DNA of 34,340 nucleotides from an uncultured Eubacterium sp. (GTDB taxonomy: Bacteria > Bacillota > Clostridia > Lachnospirales > Lachnospiraceae): positions 1 through 34,340 of the forward strand of contig CAJTZX010000043.1 of NCBI GenBank assembly GCA_910584345.1, written 5' to 3'. This document shows, in pieces, positions 14,772 to 22,018 of this stretch (positions are counted from its first letter, which is position 1; each line of letters starts with the position of its first letter). The notes under the pieces are model-generated. The model worked only from the letters and a program-made list of their open reading frames with translations, was not told where the DNA came from and did not search any database. The position numbers and the translations under genes were made by a program.

Positions 14772-16073
14772 TTAAATTAATCCTGCTGCCATCGGCAATC
14801 CGGTACTTAAAAACGGTACATAAGTCACGAGCAGCAGTCCGGCCAGAATTGCGGCATAATACCAAAGCATATATGGGATCGTTTTTGCTAACGTGGTGTT
14901 ACCTACTTTAATCGCCACAAATAAAGTGTTTCCTACTGGAGGTGTAATATTCCCGATACAAAGGTTATAGACAAGAATCAGACCAAAATGTACCGGATGC
15001 ATCCCAAACGTCTGCACAATCGGCAGAAACAACGGTGTGAAAATAAGAATGGCAGGAGTTACATCCATAAAAGTACCGGCAATTAAAAGTATCACATTCA
15101 TAATCAGCAAAATAATAATATAGTTATCTGTCAGTCCAAGCAGCGCTGCAGAAACAGCCTGCGGAATCTGCATAAATGCCATAACCCAACCAAGAATATT
15201 TGAAACGCCAATCAAAAATACGACCATACCACTCATTTTAGCACTATCTACCACAATTTTCCAAAAAGATTTTAATGTAATATTGCGGTAAAAAATGCCT
15301 AACACAAGCGCATATACAACCGCTATCGCAGAACCTTCCGTAGCCGTAAAGACACCGATCACGATGCCGCCGATTACTATGATAATCAAGGATAACGCCG
15401 GCAGTGCACGAAGTGTTGCCATACCTAAATTTTTCCAGTCAAACTTCCCCGGCTCTCCATGATAGCCTTTGCGTTTTGCTAATAAAATGCCTACGATAAT
15501 ACAACATAACGCCCAAAGGATGCCTGGAATATATCCGCCTAAAAATAAGGCTGCTACGGATGTTCCGCCAGATGCCAGGGAATAGGTAATCAGTGCGTTA
15601 GAAGGCGGAATTAAAAGTCCGGAAGGCGCGGATGCACCATTGGTCGCTGCACATAATGCCGGGTCATATCCCTGTTCTTCTTCTCCTTCTTTTACCATAC
15701 TTCCAACTGCTGCCGCGGCTGCGGATGCAGAACCGGAAATAGCCCCAAACAGTGCATTTGCTCCTGCATTCGTAACAAGCAGCGCTCCCGGAAGCTTTCC
15801 AAGAATAGCCATTACAAAATCAACCAGACGCTTTGCAATCCCGCCTTGATTCATCAGGTTTCCGGCTAAGATAAAAAACGGAATGGCTGTCAGGCTGAAT
15901 TTACTCATGCCGACAAACGTTCTTTGCGCTGCGGTAACAACAGATACATCCAGCGGAACGGTCTGCAGGATAGCTACGAGTGCGGAGATACCGATCGAAT
16001 ATGCAATCGGAACGCCCAAAGCAAGCAGCAAAAGCAGAATAACTAAAATAATTACAAGTGACTGTATTGCCAT
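14772..16073 (-). CDS. dctM: TRAP transporter large permease (DctM)
   Basis: Large membrane subunit of a tripartite ATP-independent periplasmic-type transporter, carrying the sodium-coupled transport path. It has about a dozen hydrophobic segments over 433 aa. Typical stretches are LALGVPIAYSIG, FFILAGNLMNQGGIAKRLVDF, SGSASAAAAAVGSMV, GLLIPPSNALITYSLASGG, TFMDVTPAILIFTPLFLPI and CIGNITPPVGNTLFV. The start follows directly on the small subunit's stop (ATG TAA ATG), with GAGGCG as the likely ribosome binding site. With DctP and DctQ it should import the hexuronate degraded by the downstream enzymes. Confidence 0.95.
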   Translation of the reverse strand: MAIQSLVIILVILLLLLALGVPIAYSIGISALVAILQTVPLDVSVVTAAQRTFVGMSKFSLTAIPFFILAGNLMNQGGIAKRLVDFVMAILGKLPGALLVTNAGANALFGAISGSASAAAAAVGSMVKEGEEEQGYDPALCAATNGASAPSGLLIPPSNALITYSLASGGTSVAALFLGGYIPGILWALCCIIVGILLAKRKGYHGEPGKFDWKNLGMATLRALPALSLIIIVIGGIVIGVFTATEGSAIAVVYALVLGIFYRNITLKSFWKIVVDSAKMSGMVVFLIGVSNILGWVMAFMQIPQAVSAALLGLTDNYIIILLIMNVILLIAGTFMDVTPAILIFTPLFLPIVQTFGMHPVHFGLILVYNLCIGNITPPVGNTLFVAIKVGNTTLAKTIPYMLWYYAAILAGLLLVTYVPFLSTGLPMAAGLI

Positions 16074-16562
16074 TTACATCGCCTCCTTTTCTTCCAGCTG
16101 GTTTTTCAGTATATTCAAAATGTTCAAAACGGTATAGATCATATTTAAAATGCCGCATAATGGCAGAACAATATAAAAAATACCAATCGGTACGCCCAAA
16201 GAAGACGTCATCTGTCCCATGGCAAGCGTTGTGATCTGTACCCCGCCAAACACAAGAATAACAGCAGAAAATAAAAACGCAATCACTTCTCCAAAGCATA
16301 ACAGCCCTTTTTGTACGGATGTATTGAATTTTTCAACAATAATCGGTATATTCATATGTCCGCGTTCACTTGTTACAATAGATGCGCCAAGCAGACTCAT
16401 CCATGCAAAAAGATATCCTACCAGTTCTTCAGACCAGGTAGATGGATTTTTCAATACATATCTGGTCAATACCTGCCAGCAGGTCAAAATAACCATAGCA
16501 AGAAAGCTGATACCTGCCAACCCGTTTAGAATCTTTGTAATTCCATCTCGAAATGCTTTCAT
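16074..16562 (-). CDS. dctQ: TRAP transporter small permease (DctQ)
   Basis: Small membrane subunit of the TRAP transporter, 162 aa with four hydrophobic segments. The family hallmark is between segments 1 and 2, FLAMVILTCWQVLTRYVLK followed by NPSTWSEELVGYLFAWMSLLG. The ATG at 16562 is chosen because AGGAGGT stands 7 bases before it; a start three codons upstream would overlap that site. The gene lies 12 bases after dctP and abuts dctM, so all three subunits are translated from one message. Confidence 0.95.
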   Translation of the reverse strand: MKAFRDGITKILNGLAGISFLAMVILTCWQVLTRYVLKNPSTWSEELVGYLFAWMSLLGASIVTSERGHMNIPIIVEKFNTSVQKGLLCFGEVIAFLFSAVILVFGGVQITTLAMGQMTSSLGVPIGIFYIVLPLCGILNMIYTVLNILNILKNQLEEKEAM

Positions 16563-16574
16563 CTGATACACCTC

Positions 16575-17603
16575 CTATTCTGCTTCTGACGGATGCTGTT
16601 CGTTATGATCCTGAATCTTATCATAAATAGGTTTCAGATCTGGATACTGCTTAAGCATCTCTTCGTGCATCGCTTCGCATGTTTCCTGAAACGGCTTTGT
16701 ATCTGGATAAAGGAACTGTACCCCCTGGTCGTTTGCCGCTCTATCCTTTGCCGCTTCTACAGCTTTTACCCATTCTTCACGTTCCACTTTGTTGATTAAT
16801 GTAAATCCTTCTTCAAAGATGTTTCTATCTTCTTCGGATAGGTCGTCCAAAAATGCACAATTGCCGATTAAAATATCTGGAATCATCTGATGCATATCGT
16901 AAGAATAATATTTGCAGACATCCCCATGACCGTTTGAAGTCAGCGCCATTTCGTTATTTTCAGCGCCATCAATGACTTTGGACTGCAAGGCAGTATATAC
17001 TTCGCCAAATCCCATCGGTGTAGCGGAACCGCCAAGCAAATCCATCATCCGCACATTCGTAGGCGACTGCTGCACACGGATTTTTAACCCTTTTAAATCC
17101 TGTGGGCTTTCGATCGGCGTCGATACGGTATAAAAGTTACGGGTACCGGCATCAATCCATGTGACTGCTTCAAATCCGGCCTTTTTGGTAGATTCAAAAA
17201 TAGGCTCTACAATCTCCGGATCGTCCATTGCCATATGATAGGCATCTGCTGAAGAAAATAAATATGGCAGATTAAACAACGTATAGTTTTCTGAAAATGT
17301 CTCTAAGATAGAATTGCTGGCAACGCAAAAATCAATAGCTCCTGTCTGTGTCAGCTGTACCATATCTGTCTGAGAACCGAGCAGCTCGCTTGGATAAATC
17401 TCAATATTGTATTTGTCTCCCAGCTTGCTTTCTACAAATTTTTCAAACTCCAATAATGCAACATTTGTAGGATGGTCAGTCGCCTGATTGTGTCCGATAC
17501 GGACAATCTGCCTGCCGCCATCGCTTCCTCCGCAGCCGGAAAGAGCCGCGGCTAACATTCCAACTCCAAAGATCGCAGGCAGTATTTTGCGATATCGTTT
17601 CAT
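16575..17603 (-). CDS. dctP: TRAP transporter substrate-binding lipoprotein (DctP)
   Basis: Extracytoplasmic solute-binding protein. The N-terminus is a lipoprotein signal with lipobox LSGC (C24), as expected for a Gram-positive member anchored to the membrane. DctP landmarks follow: IGHNQATDHPTN, ELLGSQTDMVQLTQTGAIDF, LKGLKIRVQQSP (the arginine normally binding the ligand carboxylate), MGFGEVYTALQSKVIDGAEN and a C-terminal helical part. It is 342 aa and complete, with AGGAGGACGAA before the ATG. It is the first gene of the uronate operon. Ligand is probably glucuronate, inferred from the genes it leads. Confidence 0.95.
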   Translation of the reverse strand: MKRYRKILPAIFGVGMLAAALSGCGGSDGGRQIVRIGHNQATDHPTNVALLEFEKFVESKLGDKYNIEIYPSELLGSQTDMVQLTQTGAIDFCVASNSILETFSENYTLFNLPYLFSSADAYHMAMDDPEIVEPIFESTKKAGFEAVTWIDAGTRNFYTVSTPIESPQDLKGLKIRVQQSPTNVRMMDLLGGSATPMGFGEVYTALQSKVIDGAENNEMALTSNGHGDVCKYYSYDMHQMIPDILIGNCAFLDDLSEEDRNIFEEGFTLINKVEREEWVKAVEAAKDRAANDQGVQFLYPDTKPFQETCEAMHEEMLKQYPDLKPIYDKIQDHNEQHPSEAE

Positions 17604-17794
17604 TGTTTCGTCCTCCTTTTCTGTTTGTTTCTAAAACATAGCCGGCTTGTTTTTGATAGATTCAGTATAGCAGAAAAATTCGTTAATCACGTGGTAGTTC
17701 CAGCTTGAAATATGGTGAATCTTGCTATATAATATTCCATATATCCTTCTGTTTTATGCATTTTATCTAATATGAAGGGAGGTTTTTATGCATT
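17604..17794. promoter_or_regulatory. Divergent promoter region of the uronate operon and its AraC gene
   Basis: On the minus strand a TATACT -10 box (17664-17669) lies about 60 bases before dctP, with no good -35 box at 17-bp spacing. This is usual for an activator-dependent promoter, so the divergent AraC protein probably activates it. A CACGTG palindrome (17688-17693) sits where the -35 would be and may be part of an operator. No clear catabolite-response element is seen. Confidence 0.45.
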
Positions 17795-18646
17795 ATGTAC
17801 AAAGAAGAATTTAATCCAAGTCAATTTATGACAGAACGCTACTTTGAATTTCACCATACTTATAACGAGACGCCTCCGACGGTAGAATTTCACCAGCACC
17901 CCTTTTATGAAATTTTTTTCTTTTTATCCGGGAATGCCAATTATATCATCGAAGGAAAAAATTACAGCCTGCGTCCCGGAGATATTCTCTTAACAGGGAG
18001 TCTTGATATCCATCGCCCGGATATCCACCCTGGCAAGCCTTACGAAAGAATTGTCATCTGGCTTGCAGATGATTTTTTTGGACATTTAAAGGATTTTTAT
18101 GGCGAAGATCTGACGGCCTGTTTTACAGATGCCGCTTTAAAGGATTATCGCCTGATACGCCCCGACAACCAAAATATCTTATATCTGAAAAAGATCTGTT
18201 CCAAAATATCCGACGCAAAACATGGCAGCGAAATCGGAAGCTATGCCCTTGCTTCTGCCCATCTGACAGAGCTGCTCGTACAAATCAGCCGTGCCTATTA
18301 TGATACGCCAGATTCCATCAAATATGATGTTGTCGAAAACGAAAAGATTAATGAGATTCTTGTATATATCAATGAAAATCTTACGGAAGATTTATCTTTG
18401 GAACATCTGGCTGCCAGACATTATACAAGCAAATATTATTTAAGCAGACAATTTAAACAGTTTACAGGGCTGTCGCTTTATCAGTATATTATGAAAAAAA
18501 GACTGATTGTATCCAGAAATATGCTGCGAAATGGCAGCTCGGTTTTGGATGCATGTTATCAATGTGGGTTTGGGGATTATTCAAATTTTTTAAAAGCATT
18601 CAAAAGAGAATTTGGGAAAACGCCGAGTCAATATTTAACTACATAA
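17795..18646 (+). CDS. AraC-family regulator with N-terminal cupin domain
   Basis: Transcriptional regulator, probably the activator of the divergent uronate operon. Residues about 15-100 form a sugar-sensing cupin (VEFHQHPFYEIFFFLSGNAN, YSLRPGDILLTGSLDIHRP). The C-terminal 100 residues are two helix-turn-helix motifs (LSLEHLAARHYTSKYYLSRQ; VLDACYQCGFGDYSNFLKAF) ending in GKTPSQYL, the family signature. It is 283 aa and complete. AGGGAGG stands about 12 bases before the ATG, a little far; an out-of-frame ATG eight bases upstream stops early. Ligand is inferred to be glucuronate or a pathway intermediate. Confidence 0.9.
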   Translation: MYKEEFNPSQFMTERYFEFHHTYNETPPTVEFHQHPFYEIFFFLSGNANYIIEGKNYSLRPGDILLTGSLDIHRPDIHPGKPYERIVIWLADDFFGHLKDFYGEDLTACFTDAALKDYRLIRPDNQNILYLKKICSKISDAKHGSEIGSYALASAHLTELLVQISRAYYDTPDSIKYDVVENEKINEILVYINENLTEDLSLEHLAARHYTSKYYLSRQFKQFTGLSLYQYIMKKRLIVSRNMLRNGSSVLDACYQCGFGDYSNFLKAFKREFGKTPSQYLTT

Positions 18647-18707
18647 AAAATATTGCTTGTATTTTTATGATTTCTCGCATATAATCGCTTATCATTCATA
18701 TGATAAA

Positions 18708-18764
18708 ATAAAAAACCTTTGATTGAATAAAAAACTTTTGACAAAATAGAAAACCTTTGATACT
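18708..18764. repeat. Three tandem 19-bp repeats
   Basis: Three imperfect units start at 18708, 18727 and 18746, exactly 19 bases apart: ATAAAAAACCTTTGATTGA, ATAAAAAACTTTTGACAAA and ATAGAAAACCTTTGATACT. They occupy the promoter of the metallophosphoesterase gene; the second unit supplies the -35 box and the third the -10. A 7-bp inverted repeat (TTATCAT / ATGATAA) lies just before them at 18689-18706. Confidence 0.8.
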
Positions 18765-18766
18765 AT
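18738..18766 (+). promoter_or_regulatory. Sigma-A type promoter of the metallophosphoesterase gene
   Basis: A consensus -35 TTGACA (18738-18743) is followed after 17 bases by TACTAT (18761-18766), with TATAAA overlapping just downstream. It lies 32 bases before the start codon. Confidence 0.65.
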
Positions 18767-18798
18767 AAACAACCTAAATATAGAAAGAAGGCACTGAC

Positions 18799-19641
18799 AT
18801 GCACTTGATTCTTTTACTTCCATTCCTGCTCTTTGGATATGTGTCCAATAATTATATTTCGGTATCCACACATAAGCTGGCATACAAGCAAAAGAAAAAG
18901 CAGGAGAAAAAGCGCGTATCTTCCCTGTCTATTGTCCATATATCGGATTTGCATAACAAAACATTTGGCTGGCGCCAGACAAGACTGCTAAACAAAATCA
19001 AAGCCATACATCCCGACATCATCGTAATTACTGGTGATCTTGTAGATGGTGCGCCACATCATCATGCAGCAGTTTTTCTACAAAAAGCTTCCCGCATCTG
19101 TCCGATTTATTTTGTCAGAGGCAATCACGAATCGATCGCAGGCAATTTCCCAGTGTTGAACCAAACGTTTTCGAAGTGCAACGTTCATCTGCTGGTCAAT
19201 CGTTCTGTCGATGTTACAAAAGACGGATATACGTATCGGATTAGCGGGCTGGATGATCCGATCTTTCATATCAAAGGAAAAAAATATGCAGGATTCATCA
19301 AAAAAACGCTAGACGAAATGCTTGATAAATTAAAAAGTACAAAAAAAAGAGCAGACTTTCAAATTCTGCTCTCCCACCGTCCGGAACTGTTTTCTTTATA
19401 CAGCCGGTATCCGTTTGATCTCGTACTGTGCGGTCATGCTCACGGAGGACAGGTTCGTCTGCCGTTTACCGATGGACTTTATGCGCCAAATCAAGGGATT
19501 CTTCCCAAATATACTTCCGGGGCCCATACGAAAAACAATACGACAGAAATTATCAGCCGGGGACTTGGAAACAGTTCTTTTCCTCTGCGGCTGTTTAACT
19601 TTCCAGAGATTGTACACATTCAGATCACTTTATCGTCATAA
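18799..19641 (+). CDS. Membrane-anchored metallophosphoesterase
   Basis: Calcineurin-like phosphoesterase with a two-metal site. The motifs appear in order: HISDLHN (D50, H52), ITGDLVDG (D80), VRGNHES (N109, H110), LLSHRPE (H193) and CGHAHGGQ (H213, H215). The N-terminus is a single hydrophobic segment (LILLLPFLLFGYV) followed by a Lys-rich stretch, so it is probably tethered to the membrane. The order and the GHAHGGQVRLP ending resemble YkuE-type enzymes, some of which act on lipid-linked phosphates; the substrate here is not known. It is 280 aa, with AGAAAGAAGG before the ATG. Monocistronic between the AraC gene and an opposing ATPase gene. Confidence 0.85.
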   Translation: MHLILLLPFLLFGYVSNNYISVSTHKLAYKQKKKQEKKRVSSLSIVHISDLHNKTFGWRQTRLLNKIKAIHPDIIVITGDLVDGAPHHHAAVFLQKASRICPIYFVRGNHESIAGNFPVLNQTFSKCNVHLLVNRSVDVTKDGYTYRISGLDDPIFHIKGKKYAGFIKKTLDEMLDKLKSTKKRADFQILLSHRPELFSLYSRYPFDLVLCGHAHGGQVRLPFTDGLYAPNQGILPKYTSGAHTKNNTTEIISRGLGNSSFPLRLFNFPEIVHIQITLSS

Positions 19642-19673
19642 CCGTTTTCCGAAAGTTTTTCTACGATAGCAGC

Positions 19674-19719
19674 GTTCAAAAATCAGGCGCATAGCAGGCT
19701 ATGTAACTGATTTTTGAAC
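19674..19719. terminator. Large two-part hairpin between convergent genes
   Basis: Perfect 13-bp outer arms GTTCAAAAATCAG / CTGATTTTTGAAC and inner arms CATAG / CTATG with 3-nt internal loops on each side. It lies between the metallophosphoesterase stop and the convergent ATPase stop, so a bidirectional terminator is the simple reading. The elaborate symmetry and the lack of a terminal T-run also fit a dispersed palindromic repeat. Confidence 0.55.
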
Positions 19720-19725
19720 AGTTTC

Positions 19726-21108
19726 TTACTGCAAATACATTTCCTTTAATTCAATAAAAATGCAGTCTTTATGATTTGTACATTCAAAACCGCTTTTAGA
19801 GAAAAAACCATATTTATAGCATGAAATCCCGGCTCTTTGCACCTGTTCTATTTCTTTTTCTATGATCTTTTTTGTGATTGGATCTTTTTTAAATTTTGCT
19901 TCGTAAAAAATATAACCCTGGTCATCTTTTGTTACAATATCAAATTCCCCGTTTTTCCCCTGCACAGGATCATCATAGTAATATTTCCCAATTTTTTCAA
20001 ATGGTTCCTCGATCTTTCCCATACGATTCATCCGAATCAGATATTGTCTGCACAAATCCTCAAATACATGCGGTACATGCTGTGTCTCAAAATCTGTATG
20101 GATAAATTTCTGATAAAAAATATCCGGATCCATAACGCTCATGCGAGAAGCGTTTCGGAAAATATATTTATAATAAAAAAGAGACAAATTATCGATGATA
20201 AAATATCCTGCTTTCCTTTTATTATTTTCATCATTGATAGGAGCTTCTTTTTTTACCAAATCCATACGGATCAGTTTGTCTAATACATCTACCAGTGTTG
20301 GGCCGCTGGATACATGCGACTGATCCAAAATGTCCTTATATTTTGAAAATCCTTTGGCAAGAGTTTCAAATACTTCGTTAGCATTCGTGATTTTGGAAAT
20401 TTCTGAATGTAAATACATAGATACTTCATTTTCCAGCCTTGCACCAGGTGAGGCAATCAGATCTATCATATTCTCCTTTACCGTTTTTTCACTGTCAATC
20501 AGACGATTATAATAAGGTATTCCACCAAACACACTGTATAGTCTCACTCTATCTTCTTCAGAAAACTGTTGATAGAACAATGCAGATTCAAAATAGTCCA
20601 TCTGTTTTAAATCAATCGTAAGATCTACACGCCCATAGAGTGGATTTTGCTTTGACAGCAGGCTTTTCATGGTATCCACATAAGAACCGCAGACAATAAG
20701 CTTCATCCCGGAATCATATTGATACTGATCCACAAGTACTTGTAAAATACTGTCAAGCCCTTTTACATTTTCCCGAATATAAGGATATTCATCCAACACA
20801 AGTATCAATTTTTCTTTTTGCGATTGTTCAAACAAAAATTTTAACAATTGCTCGATACTTTCAAATGCCAGCTTTGGATAGCCAAATACATCCGATACAA
20901 TTTCCGACAAACTGTCCGTATTGTTCCATTCGGTTGTCTGTTTACATTCATAATAGATACTTTTAACTTTTGTTTCTCTCAGACATTGCCGGATTAATTC
21001 ACTCTTTCCTATACGGCGCCTTCCATATATCAGTGCAATTTTTTGACAATCTGACTGAAACAGCTGGTGAAGCTGTTTTTTTTGCTTTTCACGTCCATAA
21101 AATTTCAT
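19726..21108 (-). CDS. AAA+ ATPase with C-terminal DUF234 nuclease-like domain
   Basis: Orphan P-loop ATPase of 460 aa. It has Walker A GRRRIGKS (29-36, K35), Walker B LVLDE (D106, E107) and a sensor region IVCGSYVDTM, then a winged-helix-like middle part (PTLVDVLDKLIRMDLVKKE). The C-terminal domain matches DUF234, with EFDIV (D390) followed by YEAKF (E403, K405), the D...ExK pattern of PD-(D/E)XK nucleases. Proteins of this make-up are widespread in archaea and anaerobic bacteria and are suspected conflict or mobile-element proteins, without a settled role. The ATG at 21108 is chosen because GGAGGTGACCGA precedes it; 22 upstream in-frame codons lack a ribosome binding site. No partner gene is adjacent. 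Confidence 0.85.
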   Translation of the reverse strand: MKFYGREKQKKQLHQLFQSDCQKIALIYGRRRIGKSELIRQCLRETKVKSIYYECKQTTEWNNTDSLSEIVSDVFGYPKLAFESIEQLLKFLFEQSQKEKLILVLDEYPYIRENVKGLDSILQVLVDQYQYDSGMKLIVCGSYVDTMKSLLSKQNPLYGRVDLTIDLKQMDYFESALFYQQFSEEDRVRLYSVFGGIPYYNRLIDSEKTVKENMIDLIASPGARLENEVSMYLHSEISKITNANEVFETLAKGFSKYKDILDQSHVSSGPTLVDVLDKLIRMDLVKKEAPINDENNKRKAGYFIIDNLSLFYYKYIFRNASRMSVMDPDIFYQKFIHTDFETQHVPHVFEDLCRQYLIRMNRMGKIEEPFEKIGKYYYDDPVQGKNGEFDIVTKDDQGYIFYEAKFKKDPITKKIIEKEIEQVQRAGISCYKYGFFSKSGFECTNHKDCIFIELKEMYLQ

Positions 21109-21192
21109 TCGGTCACCTCCGACTCGGTTTTCATCGAATGAAATAATTATACGAAAATGAATTTTGGCTGTCAAGAATATTTTGTTAACCTT

Positions 21193-21798
21193 CTAATGCT
21201 CCATCAATGCACCAAGTACATCCACACAACGGTCAATCCCAAGCTTGCCACTGTCTAATACAAGATCATATTTGCGAAGATCATCCCACTTCTGCGCCGT
21301 ATTTGCATAATAATATATGGCACGTTTACGGTCATATTTGTGTCTGACCTGCTCTGCCGAGGCAGCAGGGATCCCATATTCCTGAACAATACGTTTCCTT
21401 TTTGCAGCTTCATCGGTGCATCGGATATATACCGTTACGACTCCCTCGTATTCTTTCAAAGCCTCAGACGCACAGTGCCCAAGAAATACTGCCGGATGGT
21501 CTGCGGCAAGTCGACGGATGACAGACTGTTCTGCGACATGGATATGTCCTTCATTGGAAAGCATATCGGCATTGCCTGCAGCCATCTGCGAAAGCATATA
21601 GACGGAATATAAAATACTGTTCGTAGCTGTTTCTTCATAACGCTCGATCCTTTCAACCGAAATATCGTTCTCTCTTGACACCTCTTCCAGTATTTCCCTC
21701 CCATAACAAGCAATTTCTTTGCGTGCAGCCATCTGTCGGGCAATCTGTGTCCCGCCGCTGCCATATTCTCTTTCTATCGTAATATATCTGCAATTCAT
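21193..21798 (-). CDS. Cytidylate kinase-like family protein
   Basis: Nucleoside/nucleotide-kinase-like P-loop protein of about 201 aa. The N-terminal ITIEREYGSGGTQIARQMA is the family's variant P-loop (GSGG), followed by CYGREILEEVS, FLGHCASEAL, VVTVYIRC, and a C-terminal KYDLVLDSGKLGIDRCVDVL, all typical of AAA_26 (cytidylate-kinase-like) proteins in Clostridia. Their real substrate is uncertain; the essential Cmk is usually a different gene. The ATG at 21798 follows AAAGGGG at good spacing. The frame stays open to 21912, but that segment lacks a ribosome binding site and is not family-like. Confidence 0.8.
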   Translation of the reverse strand: MNCRYITIEREYGSGGTQIARQMAARKEIACYGREILEEVSRENDISVERIERYEETATNSILYSVYMLSQMAAGNADMLSNEGHIHVAEQSVIRRLAADHPAVFLGHCASEALKEYEGVVTVYIRCTDEAAKRKRIVQEYGIPAASAEQVRHKYDRKRAIYYYANTAQKWDDLRKYDLVLDSGKLGIDRCVDVLGALMEH

Positions 21799-21919
21799 TG
21801 TACAGTACCCCTTTCCGAAGCCGAAACATGTAACCGAATCCGGCATATTTAAAGTTGCCAGCAATAAAGTGCCGGATTCCTGATAAGTCACTTGTATTTC
21901 ATATTTTTCCAAATATTCT

Positions 21920-21967
21920 GAATATTTTCCTGCATAATTCTTGAATGGCGAATATTTTCCTGCAAAT
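21920..21967. repeat. Short direct repeat, 30-bp period
   Basis: GAATATTTTCCTGCA occurs at 21920 and again at 21950, each followed by a similar AATT-containing stretch. It lies in the gap between the ABC exporter and the cytidylate-kinase-like gene. No other gene is seen in 21799-22018. Confidence 0.6.
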
Positions 21968-22018
21968 TATGCTAAATTCTGCTTTTTAGATCAACCGTTC
22001 GAATCTATACGACAAATG

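Noticed and set aside
18689..18764. Short regularly spaced repeats that might be a CRISPR array
   Set aside because: The units are contiguous 19-mers with no spacers and lie in a promoter.
21799..21912. N-terminal extension of the cytidylate-kinase-like protein
   Set aside because: No ribosome binding site, and the P-loop normally lies within the first 15 residues, as it does from the later ATG.
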